Shown: piece by piece, positions 46,445 to 57,594 of the stretch
Position numbering within the stretch: the stretch's first letter is position 1
Layout of the letters: every line of letters starts with the position of its first letter
Origin: Pyronema omphalodes
Taxonomy: Eukaryota; Ascomycota; Pezizomycetes; Pezizales; Pyronemataceae
Reading direction: 5' to 3'
Assembly (NCBI GenBank): GCA_024516155.1
Contig: JAJJXM010000002.1
Span: forward strand, 1,550,001 to 1,614,000
DNA: 64,000 nt
The notes under the pieces: generated by a model
Told to the model about the DNA's origin: nothing
Databases searched by the model: none
Seen by the model: the letters and a program-made list of their open reading frames with translations, nothing else
Made by a program: the position numbers and the translations under genes

Positions 46445-48460
46445 CTATGCCAGCTTTCCAAAACACAAACTAGCATTCGTACCTCCAAACCCAAAACTAT
46501 TCGACATCGCAACATCGACCTCTTTCTGCTGCGGAACCTTGGGAACATAATTACACTCGAGTCCCTCATCCGGATTATCAAGGTTCAAAGTCGGTGGCAG
46601 AACATTCTGTCCATACACATTAGCTTCCCACGCCATCAAAAATCAGAGCACAATAACCAAACTCACCTCATGTACCGCCAACACGGTAAACAGCGCCTCC
46701 ACCGCCCCAGCAGCGCCCAACAAATGACCCACCGCTCCTTTGGTTGAACTAATATTAATCTCCTGCAACTTTCTATCCTCACCCAACAATCTACAAATCG
46801 CCGCATTCTCCGCCACATCCCCGAGCAGGGTACTAGTAGCATGAGCATTAACATAATCCACATCCGCCGGCCTCTTCTTCGCATGCATCAACGCTCTCTT
46901 CATAGCCAAATAAGCACCCGCGCCATCTTTCGGTGGTGCAGTGATATGATGTGCATCAGCACTTAATCCATATCCCAACAACTCTGCATAAATCCTCGCC
47001 CCTCTGTTTTTGGCATGTTCATATTCCTCGAGAACTAAAACACCGGCTCCTTCTCCCATAACGAAACCGGCACGGGCTCGGTCAAATGGTCGGGATGACG
47101 CGGTGGGGTTGTCGTTCCAGTCGGTTGCCAGAGAACGGGCTCGTGCGAATCCTGCGACGGCGAGCGGGTGGATACAGGATTCGGAGCCACCGGCTACCAT
47201 GATGTCTGCGTCGCCGAATTGGATGAAGCGGGATGCGTCGCCGATGCTGTGGGCTCCGGTGGTGCAGGCGGTGGAGACGGAGTGGTTGGGACCCTGGTGA
47301 AGTTAGCAGTGAAGAGAGGATAAGTGGGGGGGGGGGGGGGGTTGAAAGAATGAAGTAGACAGAGAGAGCAAAAGGCTTCGTATAGCTGTCATAACATACC
47401 TTAAATCCATATTTCATAGTAATATGACCGGCGGCAAGGTTTATCAAAAGCCTCGGAACAAACCTCGGAGAAACCTTCTTCAATCCCTATTGCCGCAATA
47501 CATCAGCCACCTGCCACCTCCCCAACACTTACATCCCCCCACCAAAATGAAGTAACAACATACACCCGCTTCATAAGCAATAGCGGAGCTATACGCATCT
47601 TCCAGCGATCCAATACCAGAGCCCAAACAAACACCCTTTGAAAATTAGCTCTAACAACAGTGGTTACAAGGGGATTGTGGTGGGTGGAGTACGGTTCTCT
47701 CTAGCTCTTCTTCAGTTTTTGGAGCCCATCCGGCATCCTGTAATGCTTCTTCTGCTGCGGCGATCGAGTACTGGCTGAATAGTGCCATGCCGCGTTCTTC
47801 CTGTAGGTATTTTGATGTTAGCTTATGAACCCCATATCCACAATCCCAGAAGCCCTGGGAGCCCTGGGAGCCCTGGGAGTCCTGGGAGCCCTGGGAGTCC
47901 TGGGAGTCCTGGGAGTCCTGGGAGTCCTGGTAGCCTTCCACCTCTCTGCCCAGACTAGTCCCTCCTCCTCCTCAGTAGGGTAGGTCATAACCACAGCCCC
48001 CGGCCTCTCAGTTTAGGGCACAGCAGTAGGGTAGGGCGCAACAACACAGCAGGGCAGCAGAGCCGTATTGTAGAAGAGCAACATACACCAGCATCCAACC
48101 ACTCCTTCGGATTCCAACCACCATCAACCTTATTCCCCGCCGGAACCGTAGCCGCAATCTGTGCTGGTAAATCCTTAAACCTCTCGTCTAGCTTTTTAAT
48201 ACCGCATTGTCCTGCTAGTAGATGTTTCCAGGTGTGTTTAACTCCTGGATGATATTAGCGACTGTATATATCAATTTGGTGATTCTGATATTGCGGGATT
48301 CTGCTATTGCGGGTATCTTTCGAGGAGGATAAGTTGGTTGGAGTATTATGGGATTGAGGTATACTGTAACGGGAAGGACAGACTCGATGGAGATCAATAC
48401 GGACCTACCCAAAGCAAGAGGGGTTACAGCGCCTAAACCCGTTACTACAACGCGGCGCAT
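46445..48460 (-). CDS. CEM1: Mitochondrial 3-oxoacyl-[ACP] synthase (FabF/KAS II type)
   Basis: Model: exons 48460-48409, 48244-48087, 47800-47693, 47635-47564, 47486-47400, 47293-46667, 46606-46445; 421 aa. It condenses malonyl-ACP with acyl-ACP in mitochondrial type II fatty acid synthesis, which supplies octanoate for lipoic acid. The N-terminus [17 protein letters not shown] is the standard thiolase-fold start. The nucleophile sits in [14 protein letters not shown]; the two active-site histidines are in [12 protein letters not shown] and [14 protein letters not shown]. The glycine-rich end is [13 protein letters not shown]. There is little room for a presequence before the domain, so mitochondrial targeting is inferred from the family. 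Intron 2 (286 nt) contains a 9-bp minisatellite and intron 5 a G16 run. Confidence 0.92.
47852..47936 (+). repeat. 9-bp minisatellite inside a CEM1 intron
   Basis: About ten units of G(C/T)CCTGGGA in tandem, wholly within the second intron (47801-48086). Confidence 0.85.
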
Positions 48461-49007
48461 TATTGTTTCTGTTTTGGAGTTCGAGGTTGAAGGTTGAGGT
48501 TGAGGTTTGGAGCTGGAGGAGCTTCCGACTGCGCGTGGTTGCTCACGGTGGAGATGTCCGAAATCCGCGGCTATGACGCAGGGAAAATTATGTATCACAA
48601 CCGTACGCACCATATGGTGGCGACCCTGGTGGATTCTGGAAGCCGAAGCTAAGGCGGTATCACATGACAGGGATGGAGTTGAGGTCATATCACGTGGATC
48701 TTAAGCTTCTTCTGGAAGGCTGATGCTTCAGGAAGCTGCGTGGGGCACTGAAAACTGTGGGGCAACGCGAAACGCGTTTACATCAGAGTTTCTGAGTACC
48801 ATGATAGATATACCAAGCTTGAAATATCCATAAATATGTACACATCATATTTCTTGCCATGTCCATACGTAAATCATAAATTATGTACTTTAATCCAGGG
48901 TATTAAGTAAAAGTCCCCTTAGGTCCGTGCCGCAGCGTCATGAAAATTACTGATTATGAATTATCCAAACCGGATGACTTTATATCCGACCTCAGCTTTG
49001 CAGCTAT

Positions 49008-49740
49008 CTACTGGGCGTCAGAGGGCACGGCCGATGGGCCGGTACCACGGCGGCCGGGGCGCTTGGGCCGAGCAAAGGTCTCCTTGACCTCCGCCTTGGG
49101 GTGGAGCTCTTCGATAAGCTGGATTTCGGCGATCTCGTCAATAGAGGCAGCTTCCATCTAGAGGAGTCAGTAAAGGTCATTTCAGGAGAAGCAGTCAGAA
49201 GTATTATGTACCTTTCTGGTAATTCTAAGTCCACACTCATTCTCGACGGTTGAGATAACTGCAGCACGGCATGCGGCGTACATCATTTTCTCCTTAAGCT
49301 TGCTGGCCGGTGGACACGTGTAGATGAAGACTGTGGGTTCAGCATACGGGAAACAACAGTCAACGGGAACGGATGGACAAACTTAATGGGGCCTGTTCCT
49401 CTCCTTCATAGGTGTCTGTAACACAAATTTTAGCACATAGCCTACTATGTTTCTCCGGAGAAGCTCACGCTTGAAAACGAAGAATGAGTATCGCGGGGCA
49501 TCATCGGTAACGACCTTGGTGAAGTCGCGAATCACGGAGGTGCTTGCACCAGCTAGCTCAATGACCTCCTTCTCCAAGTTGATAGCCTGGCTCAAATGTT
49601 AACATCACCGTTAAGCGGGATCTATCGTCAGATCGCTTGCATACCAGTTGCACTAGATTCACAAAGCCACCCGCTTTCATGGCGCTGAGCGCATCGAGCG
49701 CATCGTCACTGAAAGGTAGGACTATGCCGCTGCTGGACAT
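49008..49740 (-). CDS. TWF1: Twinfilin-like actin-binding protein with one ADF-H domain
   Basis: Model: exons 49740-49645, 49586-49469, 49415-49383, 49330-49212, 49157-49008; 171 aa. Twinfilins bind ADP-actin monomers and cap filament barbed ends. The protein starts within what aligns to the second ADF-H domain: GGFVNLVQLAINLEKEVIEL, DDAPRYSFFVFK, IFIYTCPPASKLKEKMMYA, then LIEELHPKAE. It ends with the twinfilin-specific FARPKRPGRRG tail. Normal twinfilins have two ADF-H domains in about 330 aa; the first is absent here. The ATG at 49740 has a good context (ACACAATGTCC), and no ADF-H sequence was seen in the 1.2 kb upstream. Confidence 0.8.
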
Positions 49741-50955
49741 TGTGTTTCGAGGCTCAGATGATGGTGACACGAAACAGTCAACTGGGTATGTTGTACGGAA
49801 GCTTGGTTTGATGAAGGAAGGAAGGAAGAGCTGTATCTGGTCGTGGTTCAGGTGGTTGCAGCGTCGGAGGTGCGGAGGTGGTGGGGCAGACGATGGGGTC
49901 TTTGTGGCGGAGCTTTCGGCGTGATGCAGGAGAGATACGAGCAGTAGATCAACGGTCTGTGTATGGTAGCAACTGTGCTTATCTTGAGTTGTGTTGGAGC
50001 TTCTGCTGAAGTGCAATAATAATAAAATTCGAATTAAAGGTTGATTTTACACGCGAGCAAAATCTGATTATTTATCGTAATGATAAGAAACGATCCAGTT
50101 ACATATTTGATTCTCTTCCCCTGATATGCATTCCCGTCGATTTTGCAAGCAACAAATGCATCATCTCACATGGTGGTGGTGCTTGAGCCCTGCTGCCTGC
50201 CAAAGTTCATACGCCCGCAGGGACACCTCTCTCAAGACGCGGGACGAACTGCACGCGCACGTGACTAAGCTGCCAACCGCCGCAGGGACACCTCTCAAGA
50301 CGCCGGACGAGACTGTACGCGTACGCGACGAAGCTCCAAGAGAGGTGTAGTTGACTTGAAAGCCACTTGCCAAGCCTGACTAATCTCGATCTTGACTCTG
50401 ATAACCACTCCATCAGCTCGGCAAGCTGCCTAGACTGCCCCACGTGCTCTGCTGCACTGCCACAGACGTATCCCCATCGCCACACCTCATCGGTAGTCCC
50501 TATGCACATCATCCTGGTTGGCCCCTTAGTCAGTGCTATTCCGGGAACATTGCCGCAGCATCGTTAGACTCTCCTTGCGAACCCAGCCTCATACACCTTA
50601 GAGTGTACCAAGGGGCAGCTGCAAGCATATTCACAATTTCTAGTCAAGATACCACTCCGGACGTCCCCCCCCCAAAAGGCCACTGAGCGACATCGCCAAA
50701 TTCAGCCGCTAAGACACACACATCGCCAAAGTTTCACATACCATCTACATTCAATAGCGACGCAGGCCATCGTCTATCACCCACGAGCTTCACGAAAACC
50801 TACCCACACGTCAAAACACCAAAAACGCCACCCCACTGACGCAACAGGCTACCATTACGTGGACCGTCGCCCGTCGAAAGCTTATACACTCTCCCTCTAT
50901 TCGTTCGGACCTACGACTTGCTTAAGCGACACTCTGGTCGCAGCTCCCAGGGCGC
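49741..50955. other. Divergent promoter region between twinfilin and DRS2
   Basis: Both neighbours are transcribed outward from here. It contains a short imperfect direct repeat, CGCAGGGACACCTCTC...AAGACGC.GGACGA, at about 50217-50247 and 50281-50310. No gene is supported. Confidence 0.5.
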
Positions 50956-53900
50956 ATGGCGGGAAATCCGCAGAATAACGACCTTCTGGTGGATATTGGC
51001 GATCCCAGAAACGATCATGGAAACACCAATAGAGCACCTCCGGTTGCCAGTTACGAAAATAATGACCATTCCGCCAATAGAATTTCTATTTCACAAGACA
51101 GCTTTATAGGGGGCCCGCCCGCTCAGTCGGGCGCGCACAATCCATACGGCGGTGCAAACGAACACCAACCGCAGTTCACTCAACATAGCTTCTACTCTCA
51201 GTCCTCTGGACTAAATCACCTCGACCAATACTATGATGATGGCGACGACGCAAGGTCAACCCAAGACGCATACTATAGCAATGATGGTTACGCTGGTGTT
51301 AACAAGAGGGCGAGTACATATAGCGTGTCAAATATCATGCAACGTGCAAAGTCACTGGTGGGTGGAAAGAACCGCGAATACAGCGAAATGGACCTACCAC
51401 TTACCGAACAACGACGCGACACCATCACGGGAGTAGAGGATACGAGCTCAAGTGGTGGACCACCTCCAAAAAAGCGCAGTAATGAGAGCGGGTTCAAGTT
51501 TGGGTTTGGTAGGAACAAGGTGGATCCAGCAACGTTGGGCCCTCGAATAATACACCTGAACAAACCTTTGGATAATGCCGCAAATAAATACGTCGACAAC
51601 CATATCTCTACAGCAAAATATAACGTGGCTACATTTATTCCAAAGTTCTTGTATGAACAGTTTTCAAAATACGCCAACTTGTTTTTCTTGTTCACAGCAG
51701 GACTACAGCAGATTCCAGATATCTCTCCTACTAACCGCTACACAACTATTGGACCTCTTATTGTGGTGTTATTGGTATCAGCAGGAAAGGAGCTGATAGA
51801 AGATTTTAAACGAAAAAGCTCGGATACGGAACTTAATAGATCAAAGGCGCAGGTTTTGACTGGATCGGAGTTTCTAGTGAAGAAATGGATTGATGTTAGG
51901 GTTGGTGATATTGTGCGTGTTGAGTCGGAGGATCCATTTCCAGCGGATCTTATTCTTTTGGCTTCTTCTGAACCGGAAGGGTTGTGTTATATCGAAACGG
52001 CAAATTTGGACGGAGAAACCAACTTGAAAATCAAACAAGCTCTTCCGGAGACTTCTGGGCTGGTGGACCCTGGTGGGCTCAGTCGAATCAGTGGCAGAGT
52101 TCGTTCTGAGCAGCCCAACAGTAGTCTTTACACCTATGAAGGAACCTTAATGATGTCGTCCACTGGTGGGGAGAGAGAGATCCCCCTGAACCCGGATCAG
52201 TTGTTGCTTCGTGGAGCAACGCTGAGGAATACTCCATGGATTCATGGTATTGTCGTTTTTACCGGTCACGAAACAAAGTTGATGAGAAATGCTACCGCTA
52301 CGCCTATCAAGCGAACTGCTGTGGAACGTATGGTCAATGTTCAAATTGTCATGCTAGTCGGCATCTTGATGGCGTTGTCTTTGATTTCTTCTGCTGGTGA
52401 TGTTATTAAACAGGTTAGATTTTATTCGAATCATCCACTATATTTACTGACCTCTATTAGTCTACTAGCTCGACCATGAGTTATTTACACTTGCAAGGAA
52501 ACAATAAAGTGAAGCAATTCTTTTCTGATATCTTGACTTATTGGGTTCTTTACTCCAACCTTGTGCCTATCAGGTCATTAATACCTTCCATTTTCTTAGT
52601 TTCATAATCTGACATTTCATTAGTTTGTTCGTTACCGTAGAAATCGTCAAATATTACCAAGCCTTTCTCATTAACAGTGACATCGATATTTACCATGCGG
52701 AGACCGACACACCGGCTGTATGCCGAACTTCCAGTTTGGTTGAGGAGCTAGGACAAATCGAGTACATTTTCTCCGACAAGACCGGAACCTTAACCTGCAA
52801 TATGATGGAGTTTAAGCAGTGTTCTATCGGAGGGCTTTGTTACGCAGAGGAAGTTCCAGAGGATCGCAGGGCAACTGTTCAGGACGGCCAGACTGTTGGA
52901 ATTCACGATTTCAAGACGCTTGCAGCAAACCTCAAAAACCACGAGTCTCGCGAAACTATTCACCACTTCCTTGCAATGCTCGCTACCTGTCACACAGTTA
53001 TTCCGGAACGAAAGTCAGATGATCCAAATGATATTAAATATCAGGCTGCTTCTCCAGACGAAGGTGCATTAGTAGAAGGAGCCGTCAAACTTGGATACCG
53101 TTTTGTTGCCAGAAGACCTAAGGTTGTGACAATTGAGGTTGCTGGTCAGCAGTATGACTACGAATTACTCAACGTCTGCGAGTTCAACTCTACCCGAAAG
53201 CGTATGTCAACGATTTTCCGCTGTCCGGATGGTAAAATCCGCATCTTCACCAAAGGAGCCGACACTGTTATTATCGAGCGTTTGGCACCGAATGACAGAT
53301 ATCTGGACGCTACTGGACAACACTTGGAAGATTACGCAACCGAGGGTCTTAGAACTCTTTGTTTAGCTATGCGTGAAATCCCCAATGATGAATACCGGGA
53401 ATGGAGTGCGATTTTCGAAAAAGCAGCAACTACAATCAACAACCGTGGAGAGGAACTCGACAAGGCTGCTGAGCTTATTGAAACTAATCTTCAACTTTTG
53501 GGTGCTACCGCTATCGAGGACAGGCTTCAGGATGGTGTTCCGGAGACTATCCATACTCTTCAGACTGCTGGTATCAAGATTTGGGTCCTTACTGGAGATC
53601 GTCAGGAAACTGCTATCAATATCGGTATGAGTTGTAAGCTCATCAGTGAGGAAATGGCCATTGTCATCATCAATGAGGAAACTGCCGAAGCCACCGCAAC
53701 GACTATCCAGAAAAAGCTAGATGCGTACCGATCTCAGAAACAATCTGGTGAACAAGAGGTGCGTATTTTCTGAACGTTTGATGCGTTAATAAAACTACGG
53801 CACCTTGGCTAACAGAATATAGTCTCTTGCGCTGGTCATCGACGGAAAGTCTCTCAGCTTTGCTCTCGAGAAGCCTTTGGACAAAAAATTCCTAGATCTC

Positions 53901-55271
53901 GCCGTCATGTGTAAAGCCGTTATTTGCTGGTCCGTATTTATCTTTTAACCTCAAAAATTCATGCCTTGATGCTGACCTCGTGTAGTCGTGTCTCACCCCT
54001 CCAAAAGGCCCTAGTCGTTAAACTTGTCAAACGCAATCTGCCATCTCTTCTTTTAGCCATCGGAGACGGAGCCAACGACGTTTCAATGATCCAAGCTGCC
54101 CACGTCGGTGTCGGTATCTCCGGAATGGAAGGACTCCAGGCGGCCCGTTCAGCAGATGTTTCCATTGCACAATTCCGATTCCTCCGCAAGCTTCTTTTGG
54201 TCCATGGATCTTGGTCTTACCAACGTATCAGTAAAGTCATCTTGTATTCCTTCTACAAGAACATTACACTTTACATGACGCAATTCTGGTACTCCTTCCA
54301 AAACGCTTTCTCTGGTCAGGTTATCTACGAATCTTGGACTCTTTCGTTCTACAACGTCTTCTTCACTGTCCTGCCACCTTTGGTAATGGGTATCTTTGAT
54401 CAGTTCATCTCTGCCCGTCTCTTGGATCGTTATCCACAATTGTACCAGCTAGGACAGAAGGGAGAGTTCTTTAAACCCTCATCTTTCTGGGCTTGGTTGA
54501 TTAACGGTTTCTACCATTCCTTGATCTTGTACATTGTCTCTCAGTTTATCTTTCTTAACGACCTTCCTCAAGAAGACGGTAAACCCGCCGGTCACTGGCT
54601 CTGGGGAACAGCACTCTACACTGCCGTCCTTGCTACCGTCCTCGGAAAGGCAGCTTTGGTAACCAATATGTGGACCAAGTACACCCTTATGGCAATTCCT
54701 GGATCAATGATGATTTGGATGATCTTGATGCCGATTTATGCATCAGTAGCCCCAGGCCTAGGATTTTCGACCGAGTATTTTGGTATTGTTCCAAGACTAC
54801 TTACCAGCCCGGTATTTTGGGGTATGGCAGTTGTTCTACCCGCATTATGCTTAACCCGAGATTTTGCCTGGAAATATGCCAAGAGAATGTATTATCCTCA
54901 GACCTATCACCATATCCAAGAGATTCAAAAGTACAACATTCAAGATTACCGGCCAAGGTATATATATATTCCCTTCCTCATTTTTTTTCCTCTGCCACCA
55001 TGCTAATATAAATACCAACAGAATGGAACAATTCCAAAAAGCAATCCGCAAAGTCCGCCAAGTCCAACGAATGCGCAAACAGCGAGGTTACGCCTTTTCT
55101 CAAGGCGACGAAGGTGCCGGAACAAGACTTATCAATGCTTACGATACCACTCAGGCTCGTGGAGAATTCGGTGAACGCAGAACTGCGGCGTCGGATCCTC
55201 AACATTTACACCCGGGTTACTCTGCTCATGGTTATGTGGGTCAGCAGGGTCAGAGTGCGTATGCACAGTAA
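50956..55271 (+). CDS. DRS2: P4-ATPase aminophospholipid flippase
   Basis: Model: exons 50956-52413, 52461-52573, 52624-53758, 53823-53929, 53986-54957, 55022-55271; 1344 aa, like yeast Drs2 (1355). It flips phosphatidylserine and phosphatidylethanolamine to the cytosolic leaflet of trans-Golgi and endosomal membranes, with a Cdc50 partner. The N-terminal ~200 residues are disordered. The actuator domain has LDGETNLK (P4 form of the dephosphorylation loop). The catalytic phospho-Asp lies in FSDKTGTLT (near 52775). The nucleotide domain has KGADTVI, and the hinge has [11 protein letters not shown]. Ten membrane spans can be counted in total. The C-terminal tail is basic then Gln/Gly rich, where Drs2 is regulated by phosphoinositide and Gea2. 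All five introns are 47-65 nt. Confidence 0.94.
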
Positions 55272-57594
55272 TGTTGAGAAGATGGATTTTATGAGCTGTT
55301 TTATTTGACTTTGAATTTTTTTTCGTTTGACTGGTTTGTTGTTTTTATAACTACTGCTGCTTGGGGCTTTTGGGTAATGTAAACTCATGGGGCTTGTAAA
55401 ATGATGATTGTATTCTTTTTCTTTTTTTTTTTTGAAGTTCTTTTTCTTTTTGTTTCTGGTCTTTATCTTTATCTTTGTCTTTTACTCTTTTTTTTCCCCA
55501 GCCCCCCCCCCCCCCCCTTGTTTTTTGAGAGGGGGACAGGCTGGGGTTTATTCGGTGGGATTGTAGCTTTTTGTTATTTCTTTACTTCTCTTTTTTTTTG
55601 TGTGTGTGTTTTTTTCCTGTTTCCTGTTTTATGAGCGAAGAGCAAGTCGAGGTCGAAGCCGTAGCTGAAGCCGTAGCTGAAGCCGTAGCGGAACCGGAAG
55701 CGTGATGATATGGTGATGGTAGAGAAAAGATAACGATTGAAAAGATGGCTGGATGGATAGGAGGTGTACGTCAATAGGAATGAGAAAGGTGGTTTAAGAT
55801 CTTAGGATTTAGCTTAACCTAACTAACCTATCGCCTACTATTCGGGGATTATGATTATGATATGAATTTAATGGTGAATTATTTGATTTTTTTTTTTTTG
55901 TGATGTGTGAGGTGCGAGGTGCTTGCTGCATTGTGGACCTTGTGATAAGTTTGCGGGGGGTTGTGACATTTCTCCATCTATCTATCTATTTGTCAATCCA
56001 TATAGCTACGCATAAACCCTTCAGATTCCGAAGTACACTAATAATTCAAGTTTTCCGAGTTCATAAGAACATAACTACCACTATTCACCTGCCTAGTCAA
56101 TCATACTTGATTCAGAAGCAGTCCATAAATACATGTAGACAATGGATGATGGATGATGGATGAGGGATGAGGGATGAGGGATGAGGGAGGATGGTGTGTG
56201 CAGAGGCTTTATGAGCTATCGCTCATGGTGGTTAGAAGGGAAGGATGGATATGGGAAAGTATGGCTGGCTGTGGGTGTAGTGGGCAGTTGGGGTAATAGA
56301 CGTTGAGATCTAGGGATGGATGGATGGATGGATGGATGGATGTGTGTGTGTGATCGTAACAGGATTGGCTTGTTTGAATATCAAATGATATAATAGTCAA
56401 CGTTTAATAGTCAACAGTCAACAGAGGAGAGGAGATATATCTTATCTCTCTATCTATCTATCTCTCCATCTATCTATCTCTCTATCTGTATATATGACAA
56501 TCTATCCTTTGCATCCAGGCATAGCTTAGCTTATCTTATCTTGTGCCCCTCCAGATCTATTGTCCCTTGCCTTTAATCCATTTCCATCACCTCGGTTTAA
56601 TTTGATTTTGTCCTTGTATCACTTTGTCACTTCATCACTTCATCACTTCATCACTTCATCACTTAATATCGGGTACTCCATTTTCTTCTTCTTTTCTCCT
56701 TTTTTTTTCTTCATCTTCTTCTTGGTCCTTTCTTTTTTTGAGAAGAAAGAAAGAACCCCCTCCCCCCCCCCCCCCCCCCCCCCGCCTCAATTTTCTTTTG
56801 TTCACGTTCTAGCTATATATCAATGAAGAATTATGAGCCGCGATGTTCTGACGTTCTCATATTCTCACCAAGGTATCAATTCATCACAGCAACAGCCACA
56901 GCAACAGCAACAGCAACAGCAACAGAGAAATAATCACGCGAGTATATATTCCCACCAACTGACTAAATTTCACAGCCAAGACAACAAAAAAAAAACAAAG
57001 AGAAAAGGAAAAAAAAAAAAAAAAGAAAACACACAAAAACACAAAAACACAGACGATATTACGATATTACGACGCAACGCGAGTCATGTATGATGATGAT
57101 ACTGATGATGATGATGTGATATATAAAAAATTCAAATGCATTTACACCCCAGCATATAAGTAAGTAAGTAAGCAGTAGCAGTAACAACAGTAATACTATC
57201 GATAAAAAAAGACGTAACCAACGCAACGCAACGCAATAATCAGTCGAAATGCATGCAGCATAAAAAACGAGGAGTAGTAAACAGTAAAACCATAAACAGT
57301 GCACAGTAAACATAAAGCATAAAGCAAAAACATCCATAAAAAAAAGGCAGGAAAAAAAAGGAAACAAAACACAAACAGGAATCCCAAAAGTAAAAAAAAA
57401 CGTACGCCGGCCGATAAAAAAACTAAACAGCAATAACATGATAACAGAAATAAAAACAAAAGTAAACAGGGTTACAACATGAAGTATGCATAAACATAAC
57501 ATAAACCCTTCCCTAACCAACCCCAGACATTTCCACACTTCGTCTCCGCCGTGCCCAAGCTGCGCTTTGCTTCACTTCGCCTTATTTCGATTCA
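55272..57594. other. Intergenic between convergent DRS2 and BEM2, microsatellite rich
   Basis: C16 at 55502-55517; 12-bp AGCTGAAGCCGT repeats at about 55658-55690; GATGAGG and GATGGAT arrays at 56143-56190 and 56313-56342; TATC array at 56447-56475; TCACTTCA array at 56626-56664; C22 at 56762-56783; CAACAG array at about 56886-56925; poly-A near 57010. No supported gene. Confidence 0.6.

Noticed and set aside
56833..57093. 86-codon ORF (+), poly-Gln then Lys rich
   Set aside because: Encoded by CAACAG and poly-A repeats.
57059..57538. 159-codon hydrophobic ORF (minus) next to the BEM2 stop
   Set aside because: Arises from the complement of A-rich, AAACA-type repeats, giving poly-Phe/Leu; not a plausible membrane protein.
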